A DNA stretch of 13,913 bases from Desulfatirhabdium butyrativorans (GCA_020718785.1 DYRK01000100.1:1-13913), one strand, 5' to 3'. Numbered from the stretch's first letter, positions 7,175 through 13,913 are shown. Notes: generated by a model not told the origin, from the sequence alone. Numbers and translations: made by a program.

Positions 7175-7179
7175 TATGC

Positions 7180-7217
7180 AAAAAAAATCCCCGGACCGAA
7201 ATGAATCGCTCCGGGGA
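7180..7217 (-). terminator. Intrinsic terminator of the cobalamin riboswitch (expression platform)
   Basis: On the minus strand TCCCCGGA (7217-7210) pairs with TCCGGGGA (7195-7188), followed by eight T (7187-7180). It ends only 5 bases before the receptor start codon and lies just after the riboswitch aptamer, as expected of a transcription-termination expression platform. The 3' arm also contains the only candidate ribosome site, GGGGA. Confidence 0.85.
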
Positions 7218-7284
7218 TGTCCCTTTTTTATCCTCGAAATCTTTGCCGTGCCTCTGTCCGCGGAGTACGACACCTTGATATTTT

Positions 7285-7558
7285 GCATTTCAGGCAGGTC
7301 TTCTGACTCTCGGATCATCCTGCTTGCCGCGCCTTCCCGTTCAAATCATGCAACAGTGGCATTCTGCGGTTTTAGTCCCCGATCACAGCGACGGGCTCGT
7401 TCCCGGTTTTCACGGAATTCCCTGTTAGGCTCTTATAGACTTCCAGAAATTGAATTTCACTGCGTTATCGGCCGGAGATATACGGAAAAGTATTATCTCC
7501 TCCCTGCTGCCTTGTGAAATTAAATTTCTGGAAATCTATATATGAGCGCCTGCAATGC
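7285..7558 (-). promoter_or_regulatory. Cobalamin (adenosylcobalamin-type) riboswitch
   Basis: Conserved cobalamin-riboswitch blocks appear in order on the minus strand: ACAGGGAA, then a short stem-loop ending in the GCTGTGATCGGGGACT region, GCCACTG, GGGAAGGC, and the B12 box AGTCAGAAGACCTGCC. The closing helix P1 is visible as GCATTGCAGGC (7558-7548) pairing with GCCTGAAATGC (7295-7285), with one mismatch. GCTC and GAGC inside it start P2. P2 continues into an unusually long arm, 7514-7540 pairing with 7434-7460 at 25 of 27 positions, with a further insert at its tip. The aptamer is followed by a terminator and controls the btuB-like operon. When corrinoid is plentiful, expression should fall. 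Confidence 0.95.
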
Positions 7559-7574
7559 TTAAAGTCTGAAAAAG

Positions 7575-7603
7575 CTTTTAATTCATGGTTTGAAAAATGT
7601 CAA
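7575..7603 (-). promoter_or_regulatory. Sigma-70-type promoter of the corrinoid operon
   Basis: A perfect -35 TTGACA (7603-7598, minus strand) is followed after 17 bases by TAAAAG (7580-7575), a weak -10. The predicted start is near 7568, about ten bases before the first base of riboswitch helix P1. That is the expected position. I see nothing clear in 7604-7678. Confidence 0.6.
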
Positions 7604-7681
7604 GAAATATTTTGGCACCGGTTCAAAAATTTCGGTTGACCTGCTGCGGACCAATCCACCTGACTCATATTCTCAGCGGGT

Positions 7682-7768
7682 AAAACGACTTTGCAAGTCG
7701 TTTTTTTTTATCCAAAAGGACGACTTGCAGAATCGTCATCTTAATAAAACGATTTGCAAAATCGTTTT
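7682..7768. repeat. Cluster of three ACGnTTTGCAAA-type palindromic repeats
   Basis: Unit 1: AAAACGACTT (7682-7691) with AAGTCGTTTT (7695-7704), 10-base stem around TGC, followed by more T to 7709, so it could terminate plus-strand transcription. Unit 2 is a degenerate copy at 7719-7737 (GACGA...TCGTC). Unit 3: AAAACGATTT (7746-7755) with AAATCGTTTT (7759-7768). They lie between the dockerin gene and the promoter of the corrinoid operon, where read-through insulation would be useful. Same family as 876-930. Confidence 0.85.
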
Positions 7769-7774
7769 ACTATA

Positions 7775-7805
7775 GATATGACAACTTTTTGAATCTTGTC
7801 ATATC
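7775..7805 (-). other. Hairpin overlapping the stop codon of the dockerin gene
   Basis: GATATGACAA (7775-7784) and TTGTCATATC (7796-7805) form a perfect 10-base stem with an 11-base loop. The TGA stop codon (7801-7799) lies in the stem. No T run follows directly on the minus strand. With the T-flanked repeat at 7746-7768 just downstream it may form the 3' end of the transcript. Confidence 0.5.
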
Positions 7806-10309
7806 TTATCGGAAACCGTTTTGAGAATATAAAGCACTTCTGCCATGCCGATTTTCCGATCTCCGTTCACGTCTCCCGATACAAATACAGGCTGATACGG
7901 TTCCATGCCTGAAATCACCTGCAATCCGAGAATTGCATCACCGATATCGGCATCTCCGTCATCGTCAATATCTCCCGGAATCAAAGCGTCTTCCGGCGGC
8001 ATATTTTTATCCTCAGTCTTTTCGGAATCAGATACTGCCGGCTCTTCAGGTTTATCGCCGATGTTCTCTGAGACATTCACGCCGGAGTCAGTTTTTTCAG
8101 AATCAGATACCGTAGGCTCTTGAGACTGACCGCCGATGTTATCTGAGGCATTCACGGTGAAATTCCTGACCGCCATTGCGCCGTACATATCCTGAGCCTG
8201 AAGCTGAAACGTATAAATGCCGATTTCTACAGGCGTTCCGCTCAGAATGGCTGTGCCGTCACCCTTATCGCTCAGTGTGAGCCATTCAGGAAGCCCTGAA
8301 GCTGTAAGCGTCCGGGAGTCGCCGTCATCCGGATCAGCGGTTATGACCGTATAAGTGAACGGCTCATTTTCTCTCGCGTCAGCGGCTGATGTACCTGCAA
8401 ATCTCGGAGCATCGTTTTGCGGCGCAATTGTGACACATACCGTCACGCTGTCTGTCAGTTCTCCGTCAGAAACCTGAACGTCGAAACGGTCTGCGCCGTT
8501 ATAATCGGCTTGGGGAATATAGCCGATGGCTTTGGTGTAGCCGGTTCCGCCTGCGTAAGCTGTTCCGCTGAGAGCAGATTTGCTGATGCTCCATGTGAGA
8601 ATATCGTTATCCGGATCACTCGCGTTGAGAGTCAGTTTAAAAGGCTGAGGCAAAGCGTCTTCATCCATAGAGGCAAGCCTGCAATTGTCCCATCCGACTT
8701 CCTCGCAGATTTGGCTGCAACTGCCTTCGACTTTCGGCAAAATAGAAACATACACCATAATCGTATCGCTGAATTCGCCGTCGGAAACCCGGACTTCAAA
8801 CTGATCTTTGCCGCTGTAATCCGGATCCGGAACATAACTGACCGTCTGAGAATTTCCGGTTCCGCTTGCGTCGGCAGCACCGTTTTCAGGCAAAGAAACC
8901 ATATTCCATGTCAGCATATCGCCGTCCGGATCGCTTGCATTCAGCGTGAGACTGAATTTTCTCGGAATTCCGTTTTCATCCATGGTCACTGTGACAGATT
9001 CGCCCTCGGCAATCACGGTCGGGTCATTTCGGGAACTGATGTTCACATAAACAGTAATCGTATCGGCGAGTTGTCCGTCGGAAACCCGTACCGCAAACTG
9101 ATCTGTTCCGCTGTAAGCGGTTTTGGGAACATAAAGAACTTCCGCAGAGTTTTCAGCAGCAATGACTTCACTCTTGCCGTTTTCGGGAAGCGTGACAATC
9201 TCCCACGTCAGGGGATCGGCATCCGGATCACTCGCGTTGAGAGTCAAAGTGAAGGCTTTCGGCGAACCGTCTTCATCCATATCCACGGTCACGCTTTCTC
9301 CTTCGGCAATCACCGGCGAGTCATTCTGTGCAGCTATAGTTATATTCACAGTAACAGTGTCCGTGAGTCCGCCGTCGGAAACCTGTGCCGTAAAACTGTC
9401 TCTGCCGTTATAATTCGGATTGGGAACATAGCTGATTGCTTTGGATATACCCGTTCCGCTGACAAAAGCGGTTCCGTTTGCGGCAGATGAAACAATGCTC
9501 CAAGTCAGAACATCATTATCCGAGTCACTGGCGTTGAGAGTCAAAGTAAAGGGCAAGGGAGAAGCGTCTTCATCCATAGCTACTGTTACCGTTTCTCCCT
9601 CGCTGATTACGGGCGGATCGTTTTGCGAAGAGACATTCACATAAACGGTTGCAGCGGCTGTCAATTCTCCGTCTGAAACCTGTACTGCGAAACTGTCTGC
9701 GCCGTTATATCCGGCTATCGGAATATAAGCGGCAGATGCTGAGTTTTGTGATCCGCTGACAGAGGCTGTTCCATGACCCGCTGCTGTGAGAATACTCCAT
9801 GCAAGAGCATTTCCGTCAGGGTCTGCGGCATTCAGATTCAGACTGAAAGGAGCAGGAAAACCGTCTTCGTCCATCTTCACGCTTACGGCATTTCCTTCGA
9901 TAATCACAGGGGATTCATTGATATTCGTGACGGTGACGGTAAATGTTTTTTCTTCTCCCATATCGCTGAGTACCAGTACCGTATAAAGCGATTTGGCTTC
10001 AAAATTGAATACCGCCGCTGTTTTGAGCATATTGCCGTCAATAATAAAAGACGCGTTGTCTGCGGCACCGGACGGCAGGCTGTAGGCGGGAATGGAAATC
10101 CCGAATGATGCAAAGGTTCCGACCGGGGTTCCGGCAGGCAGATTTTCAGCTACCGCTGTGCCGTTCAGATTATATGCCTGAACCGGAGCAGATAGCAGCA
10201 GACTTGCCAGCAGCAGAAGAAATGAGAGTGAAAGAGTGAGAAGTGAACAGCGATGTCCACCGGCACACGATAAGCAATTTGACCGTGTTATGAATATTCT
10301 TTCCGACAT
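7799..10309 (-). CDS. Exported protein with five cadherin-like repeats and a C-terminal dockerin
   Basis: 836 residues. AGGAGG lies 8 bases before the ATG, fixing the start. Residues 1-45 form a signal peptide with a long polar start and hydrophobic LTLSLSFLLLLASLLLS, cleaved near VQA. Residues ~50-130 resemble a cadherin N-terminal unit (AENLPAGTPVGTFAS). Five repeats of ~99 residues follow (~133-231, 232-330, 331-430, 431-526, 546-631), each with a MDEDG-type loop, LTLNASDPDxDxLTW, YxGxDxFxVxVSDG and TVYVNV; they match Big_9/cadherin-like Ig repeats. Residues ~632-722 are a putative-Ig (He_PIG) domain, followed by an acidic linker with a 25-residue duplication. Residues ~777-836 are a dockerin type I: two calcium loops DIDDDGDADIGDAILGL and DVNGDRKIGMAEVLYIL. 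It should act outside the cell, attached through a cohesin partner that is not in the window. The fifth repeat starts with an odd cysteine-rich segment. Its ligand is unknown. Confidence 0.9.
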   Translation of the reverse strand: MSERIFITRSNCLSCAGGHRCSLLTLSLSFLLLLASLLLSAPVQAYNLNGTAVAENLPAGTPVGTFASFGISIPAYSLPSGAADNASFIIDGNMLKTAAVFNFEAKSLYTVLVLSDMGEEKTFTVTVTNINESPVIIEGNAVSVKMDEDGFPAPFSLNLNAADPDGNALAWSILTAAGHGTASVSGSQNSASAAYIPIAGYNGADSFAVQVSDGELTAAATVYVNVSSQNDPPVISEGETVTVAMDEDASPLPFTLTLNASDSDNDVLTWSIVSSAANGTAFVSGTGISKAISYVPNPNYNGRDSFTAQVSDGGLTDTVTVNITIAAQNDSPVIAEGESVTVDMDEDGSPKAFTLTLNASDPDADPLTWEIVTLPENGKSEVIAAENSAEVLYVPKTAYSGTDQFAVRVSDGQLADTITVYVNISSRNDPTVIAEGESVTVTMDENGIPRKFSLTLNASDPDGDMLTWNMVSLPENGAADASGTGNSQTVSYVPDPDYSGKDQFEVRVSDGEFSDTIMVYVSILPKVEGSCSQICEEVGWDNCRLASMDEDALPQPFKLTLNASDPDNDILTWSISKSALSGTAYAGGTGYTKAIGYIPQADYNGADRFDVQVSDGELTDSVTVCVTIAPQNDAPRFAGTSAADARENEPFTYTVITADPDDGDSRTLTASGLPEWLTLSDKGDGTAILSGTPVEIGIYTFQLQAQDMYGAMAVRNFTVNASDNIGGQSQEPTVSDSEKTDSGVNVSENIGDKPEEPAVSDSEKTEDKNMPPEDALIPGDIDDDGDADIGDAILGLQVISGMEPYQPVFVSGDVNGDRKIGMAEVLYILKTVSDKI
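8016..8155 (-). repeat. 75-bp period tandem duplication in the linker of the dockerin protein
   Basis: Segments 8016-8080 and 8091-8155 are diverged copies 75 bases apart, encoding NIGGQSQEPTVSDSEKT and NIGDKPEEPAVSDSEKT. They form an acidic, Pro/Ser/Thr-rich flexible linker between the last Ig-like domain and the dockerin. The period is a multiple of three, so linker length can change without a frameshift. Confidence 0.8.
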
Positions 10310-10339
10310 TGTTTTTACCTCCTGAAAAATAAATGAAAA

Positions 10340-10345
10340 ATTATA
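10340..10345 (-). promoter_or_regulatory. Probable -10 element (TATAAT) of the dockerin gene
   Basis: A perfect TATAAT lies on the minus strand 30 bases before the ATG, leaving a short leader that holds AGGAGG. No good -35 is seen at 16-18 bases (ATGTCC at 17), so the promoter may need an activator. The palindrome at 10367-10392 overlaps that position. Confidence 0.4.
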
Positions 10346-10366
10346 TCCGAATCCACACTGCCGGAC

Positions 10367-10392
10367 ATAAAATCATAACATTATGATTTTAT
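10367..10392. promoter_or_regulatory. 12-bp perfect palindrome upstream of the dockerin gene, possible operator
   Basis: ATAAAATCATAA (10367-10378) and TTATGATTTTAT (10381-10392) are exact reverse complements separated by CA. The site touches the weak -35 position of the dockerin promoter. An AT-rich dyad of this length is a reasonable transcription-factor site, but it could also be the edge of a repeat element. Confidence 0.35.
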
Positions 10393-10397
10393 CCAGA

Positions 10398-10482
10398 CTG
10401 AAACAGAAACGATTTGCGTCTGTTTTAAGCAAGGGCGTTTTACTGTAAAACGGCTTTGCAAGCCGTTTTGTGTCTGTTTCAG
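10398..10482. repeat. Nested palindromic repeat element
   Basis: Outer arms CTGAAACAGA (10398-10407) and TCTGTTTCAG (10473-10482) are exact reverse complements. Inside lies one full ACGnTTTGCAAA-type unit, AAAACGGCTT (10447-10456) with AAGCCGTTTT (10460-10469), and a broken copy starting at 10408. GTTTTAC-T-GTAAAAC at the junction shows two copies meeting head to head. It lies in the 738-base gene-free region. Confidence 0.75.
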
Positions 10483-10655
10483 CAGAAGTATCTGAAAAAT
10501 TGTCCGGTAGCGTGATCCGAATCTTAAATATTGCTTGATACTGATATTACACAGACGACTTATTTTTCTTACATTATCTTTATTCATAAGTATTGTCAAA
10601 AGATTTTCCGGCGAATTCAAGGAAAAAAAGGTTTAAAAACGGAAAAATGCTTTTT

Positions 10656-10672
10656 TCGGCATGATATTTGCC
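10656..10672 (+). promoter_or_regulatory. Possible sigma-54 promoter (plus strand)
   Basis: CGGCATGATATTTGCC has GG (10658-10659) and GC (10670-10671) exactly 10 bases apart and agrees with most of the TGGCACG-N4-TTGCW consensus, with the leading T and the C of CACG replaced. No plus-strand gene follows, only a structured stretch ending in a strong terminator hairpin at 10849-10890. A short motif like this can occur by chance. Confidence 0.3.
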
Positions 10673-10710
10673 TGTCACGACACTGCCGGATAAAAATTTA
10701 TAACATTAGG

Positions 10711-10905
10711 GGTTACGCAGTTCAAAAGCCGGCAGATCGAAAAAGTTCGTAGTCCAGCCCTCAGGCGGTTACTGTGAAATCAGATAGTTATCGTAGCACG
10801 CCGGACCGCCTGAAGGCGGGACTGCAAACTTTTCTATCCGCTGAAAGTCGGCAGGTCAGACAGGAATGTCTGACCTGCCGGATTTTTTTTCCCGACTGCG
10901 TAACT
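10711..10905. repeat. Composite MITE-like nested inverted repeat
   Basis: The outer ends GGTTACGCAGT and ACTGCGTAAC mirror each other, and each is followed inward by a GCCGGCA/TGCCGG block. Within them 10741-10769 and 10805-10833 form a second inverted repeat of 29 bases with about 4 mismatches (AGTCC...CAGGCGGT against ACCGCCTG...GGACT). The right part holds a 14-base-stem hairpin. The one plus-strand frame across it translates repeat sequence and is not a gene. No clear target-site duplication was found. Confidence 0.65.
10849..10890 (+). terminator. Strong intrinsic-terminator-like hairpin on the plus strand
   Basis: CGGCAGGTCAGACA (10849-10862) and TGTCTGACCTGCCG (10867-10880) form a perfect 14-base stem with loop GGAA, followed by GA and eight T (10883-10890). 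It would efficiently stop plus-strand transcription. No gene on that strand precedes it, so it is either part of a repeat or ends a non-coding transcript. Confidence 0.6.
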
Positions 10906-10926
10906 CGTAAACATTCTGATTTTATC

Positions 10927-10949
10927 AAAAAAACGATTTGCAAAATCGT
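10927..10949 (-). terminator. Repeat-derived terminator after the pyruvate phosphate dikinase gene
   Basis: On the minus strand ACGATTT (10949-10943) pairs with AAATCGT (10939-10933) around TGC and is followed by six or more T. It lies about 100 bases past the dikinase stop codon. The stem belongs to the dispersed ACGnTTTGCAAA family. Confidence 0.55.
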
Positions 10950-10959
10950 GCAGGCATGG

Positions 10960-10979
10960 ATTCCCGCTTTCGCGGGAAT
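10960..10979. repeat. ATTCCCGC/GCGGGAAT palindromic repeat
   Basis: ATTCCCGC (10960-10967) and GCGGGAAT (10972-10979) are perfect arms around TTTC. The extended GGATTCCCGC...GCGGGAATGACA sequence is a familiar dispersed repeat of many bacteria; its translations give WIPAFAGMT and HSRESGNP peptides, both seen in frames here. It lies directly beside a unit of the other repeat family. Confidence 0.85.
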
Positions 10980-11047
10980 GACAGCAGAAAAGGATAAACG
11001 CCCGAATCTGCATCAGGCTGAGTAACATGAGTCAATGAATCCGTCTC

Positions 11048-13795
11048 TTACTTTTCAGCTCTTATACCGAGTTCCGTAAGCGCGGCATGGGCTGCTGCAA
11101 GCCGGGCAATGGGAACCCGGAACGGCGAACATGAGACATAGTTCAGCCCGAGTCTGTGGCAGAACTCAATGGAATTGGGTTCGCCGCCATGCTCGCCGCA
11201 TATTCCGCATTCCAGACCCGGTTTTACGAACCGGCCCTTTTCAACCGCGATCCTCATCAGTTCTCCCACGCCGTCGCGGTCAATGGTGGCAAAAGGATTG
11301 TCCGTCAGAATACCGTTGCGGATATATTCGATTAAAAATCCGGACTCCGCGTCGTCCCGCGAAATGCCGTAGGTGGTCTGAGTCAGATCATTGGTCCCGA
11401 AAGAAAAGAATGAGGCGTATTCGGCAATCTGATCCGCGGTCAGAGCCGCTCTGGGAAGCTCGATCATGGTACCGAATTTGTAATCAATATCAAGCCCCTG
11501 CTCATACATAACCTTTTTGGCTTCGGATTCGAGGGCTTGCCGCTGATGTTTAAGTTCGTTCACATGGGTGGTCAGCGGAATCATAACCTCCGGATGAACT
11601 GTCACCCCTTCTTTGCTGACAATGCAGGCTGCCTCGAAAATCGCCCTGACCTGCATGGTGGTCAGTTCCGGAATGACTATGCCCAGCCTTACCCCGCGCA
11701 GACCGAGCATTGGATTTGCCTCATGCAGATTTTCAACGCGTCTCAGCACCTTTTCCTTCTTCTTGACCTGATCCAGAATTTCATTGATTTCCTTCAGGGT
11801 GCCGGCATGTTGCAGACGGATTTTAAGGTCTGCCAGTTCGCGTATAAGAGATATCTGACTGGGCAGAAACTCATGCAGCGGCGGATCAATCAGCCTGATA
11901 ATCACCGGCAGTCCGTCCATGACGCGGAACAGACCGATAAAATCCTCTCGCTGAAAGGGCAGCAGGGATTCCAGCGCGCTGGTCCGTTCAAAGGGCAGAT
12001 CGGCCATAATCATTTTCTGCACGTGGGGCAGACGTTCCTCCTGAAAAAACATGTGTTCCGTGCGGCACAGACCGATGCCCTGCGCGCCGTAATCCCTTGC
12101 CCGTTTTGCATCATGCGGATAATCGGCATTTGCCCAGACACCGAGCCTGCGGAATCCGTCTGCCCATGAAAGGAGTTTTATAAGCCAGAGGTCTTTGATA
12201 TCCGGGATTGTGGTTATGAGCTTGCCGGCATAGACCTCTCCGGTAGTTCCGTCAACAGATATCCATTCCCCTTCTTTGATGACCGCGCCTTTGACCGTCA
12301 TCTGACGCTTGTACAGATCAATTTCAAGCTCGGATACTCCTACCACCGCAGGCTTTCCGAACTGACGGGCAACCAGCGCGGCGTGGCTGGTTCTCCCCCC
12401 GCGGCTGGTGAGAATTCCCTCGGCAGCCAACATGCCGTGAACATCGTCGGGTTTGGTCTCGGGCCTGACCATGATGACTTTTTTGCCTTCTTCTTTTGCC
12501 CATTTCTCAGCCAGATCCGCATCGAATACCGCCATGCCGACCGCGGCTCCCGGAGACACATTCAGACCTCTGGCAAGCATTTTCCCTTCGCTAATTGCAG
12601 TTCTGGCTGCATCGGGATCAAACTGGGGATGCAGAAAAAAATCCACCTGCTCCGGAGTCACGCGCAGCACAGCCTCTTCACGCGTGATCAGTCCCTCTTC
12701 TGCCATTTCCACCGCGATACGGACCGCAGCCTGAGCCGTGCGTTTTCCGTTACGCGTCTGAAGCATCCAGAGTTTGCCTTTTTCAATCGTAAATTCTACA
12801 TCCTGCATTTCGCGGTAATGGCTTTCCAAACGCCGGGCAATTTCTTCGAATTGGACATAGACCGCGGGCATCTCTGTTTTCAACTGTGAAATCTCTTTGG
12901 TCATGCGGATTCCGGCAACCACATCCTCGCCCTGTGCATTGGTCAGATAATCACCCTCGATGTGTTTTTCGCCTGTGGAACCGTTACGCGTCATGGCAAC
13001 TCCGGTGCCGCTGTCTTCTCCCATATTCCCGAAAACCATGGTCACGATACTGACGGCAGTACCCAGGGAGTGGGAAATCCCCGCTGCATTTCGGTAATCC
13101 GCGGCGCGTTTGCCGTTCCAGCTTTTGAGCACTGCTTCTGTTGCCAGCATCAGCTGAATGTAAGGATCCTTCGGGAAATCAAGCTTGGTTCGGCGTCTGA
13201 AAATTTCCTTGAATCTGACGGTAACAGCTTTCCAGACATCTGCCGGCAATTCTGCATCGGTTGAGACTTTTGCCTTTTTCCGGGCTTCGGTAATGACCTC
13301 TTCGAATATTTCGTCGGGAACTCCCATGACCACGCTGCCGAACATCTGTATCAGCCGGCGGTAAGCATCATAGACAAAGCGTTCATCTCCGGTAAGTGCG
13401 ATCAGTCCCTGCGCTGTATCGTCATTCAGTCCGATGTTCAGCACCGTATCCATCATTCCGGGCATGGAAAATTTTGCTCCGGAACGGCAGGAAATAAGCA
13501 GTGGATTCTCTTTGCCGCCGAAGGTCTTGCCAGTTGCAGCTTCAATCGCGTTCATGGCTTCCTGTTCCTGTTCCCACATTTCTTCCGGAAACATACCGCC
13601 CGCAGCCAGATATTCGTTGCAGGCTTCGGTGGTTACGGTAAAACCCGGAGGCACAGGCACGCCGATACGCACCATTTCAGCCAGATTTGCGCCCTTGCCC
13701 CCGAGCAGACCCCTCACCTTTTCCCAACTCCCGCTGTAGGTTTGTGCCTGATCCACTTCGCCGAAAAGATAAACCCATTTTTTGGACATGTTCAT
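11048..13795 (-). CDS. ppdK: Pyruvate, phosphate dikinase
   Basis: 915 residues, normal for a bacterial enzyme. It interconverts pyruvate + ATP + phosphate and phosphoenolpyruvate + AMP + pyrophosphate in the cytoplasm. In anaerobes it links glycolysis and gluconeogenesis and saves energy through pyrophosphate. The N-terminal nucleotide-binding domain (~20-350) has GGKGANLAEM, SCRSGAKFSMPGMMDTVLNI and DVVAGIR. The phosphohistidine domain has GGRTSHAALVARQFG with catalytic His471 and Thr469 at the regulatory position. The C-terminal pyruvate/PEP domain (~540-915) has GIGLCRTEHMFF, GTMIELPRAAL, FFSFGTNDLTQTTYG and CGICGEHGGEP with catalytic Cys866. All key residues are present. AAGGAG lies 4 bases before the first ATG (13793-13795); the third codon is a second ATG with 10-base spacing, so either may be used. 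A repeat-derived terminator follows. In the 118 bases upstream I see AT-rich sequence with TATGAT and TATAAA but no convincing -35. Confidence 0.97.
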   Translation of the reverse strand: MNMSKKWVYLFGEVDQAQTYSGSWEKVRGLLGGKGANLAEMVRIGVPVPPGFTVTTEACNEYLAAGGMFPEEMWEQEQEAMNAIEAATGKTFGGKENPLLISCRSGAKFSMPGMMDTVLNIGLNDDTAQGLIALTGDERFVYDAYRRLIQMFGSVVMGVPDEIFEEVITEARKKAKVSTDAELPADVWKAVTVRFKEIFRRRTKLDFPKDPYIQLMLATEAVLKSWNGKRAADYRNAAGISHSLGTAVSIVTMVFGNMGEDSGTGVAMTRNGSTGEKHIEGDYLTNAQGEDVVAGIRMTKEISQLKTEMPAVYVQFEEIARRLESHYREMQDVEFTIEKGKLWMLQTRNGKRTAQAAVRIAVEMAEEGLITREEAVLRVTPEQVDFFLHPQFDPDAARTAISEGKMLARGLNVSPGAAVGMAVFDADLAEKWAKEEGKKVIMVRPETKPDDVHGMLAAEGILTSRGGRTSHAALVARQFGKPAVVGVSELEIDLYKRQMTVKGAVIKEGEWISVDGTTGEVYAGKLITTIPDIKDLWLIKLLSWADGFRRLGVWANADYPHDAKRARDYGAQGIGLCRTEHMFFQEERLPHVQKMIMADLPFERTSALESLLPFQREDFIGLFRVMDGLPVIIRLIDPPLHEFLPSQISLIRELADLKIRLQHAGTLKEINEILDQVKKKEKVLRRVENLHEANPMLGLRGVRLGIVIPELTTMQVRAIFEAACIVSKEGVTVHPEVMIPLTTHVNELKHQRQALESEAKKVMYEQGLDIDYKFGTMIELPRAALTADQIAEYASFFSFGTNDLTQTTYGISRDDAESGFLIEYIRNGILTDNPFATIDRDGVGELMRIAVEKGRFVKPGLECGICGEHGGEPNSIEFCHRLGLNYVSCSPFRVPIARLAAAHAALTELGIRAEK

Positions 13796-13913
13796 TCGAC
13801 TCCTTGTCTAATTTATTTTATATCATATCAGAACAACAGGAATAATATGCTCTGAATCGTCTGTGATATCGGGAAATTTTTTATCAATACTGCATTTTCG
13901 CTTTTGTTTCAAT

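Noticed and set aside
7175..7318. Upstream extension of the receptor frame to 7318
   Set aside because: It covers the terminator and the B12 box of the riboswitch; the internal start gives a proper signal peptide.
8417..9490. 357-codon plus-strand frame opposite the dockerin gene
   Set aside because: It is the antisense shadow of the tandem cadherin-like repeats, which keep the opposite frame open.
10381..10620. 79-codon minus-strand frame before the dockerin gene
   Set aside because: The second half is repeat sequence, there is no ribosome site, and composition is not protein-like.
10774..11025. 83-codon plus-strand frame
   Set aside because: It is made of translated repeats (including WIPAFAGMT) and runs through a terminator hairpin.
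13906..13913. GTTTCAAT at the right edge, like the start of some CRISPR repeats
   Set aside because: Only eight bases are visible and no second copy or spacer pattern exists in the window; sequence to the right would decide.

Overview
The window looks like a piece of a large, repeat-rich genome of an anaerobic, sulfate-reducer-type Desulfobacterota (Desulfobacterales-like) bacterium. This is inferred from the exported cadherin-like/dockerin protein, the outer-membrane cobalamin-uptake genes, the pyruvate phosphate dikinase and the many dispersed palindromic repeats; there is no rRNA or other direct taxonomic marker. Every gene I can support lies on the minus strand, so the natural reading order is right to left.

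From right to left: (1) 11048-13795 pyruvate, phosphate dikinase, followed by a repeat-derived hairpin with a T tail that can act as its terminator. (2) 10310-11047, a 738-base gene-free stretch of nested palindromes, with a possible sigma-54 promoter on the plus strand and a strong plus-strand terminator hairpin. (3) 7799-10309, an exported protein of five tandem cadherin-like/Ig-like repeats, one putative-Ig domain, an acidic linker and a C-terminal dockerin. (4) 7175-7798, another gene-free stretch with palindromic repeats, a TTGACA promoter and a complete cobalamin riboswitch ending in an intrinsic terminator. (5) 1286-7174, a three-gene riboswitch-controlled corrinoid operon: a BtuB-like TonB-dependent receptor, an exported beta-propeller protein, and an exported fusion of a BtuF-like corrinoid-binding domain with a CbiZ adenosylcobinamide amidohydrolase domain. 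(6) 1-1285, a promoter, an unrecognised gene remnant cut off by a repeat pair, and a DUF4160-DUF2442-HEPN cluster running off the left edge.

The corrinoid operon is the most interesting system here. The receptor would bring corrinoids across the outer membrane. The beta-propeller, in the position and fold class of the Bacteroides B12-capture protein BtuG, may help capture them. The BtuF-CbiZ fusion could bind, and perhaps remodel, corrinoids in the periplasm. No BtuC/BtuD inner-membrane transporter is present in the window.

The second theme is short palindromic repeats of at least five families. They lie between genes, truncate or extend reading frames, supply probable terminators, and in one case sit in frame inside the BtuF domain.
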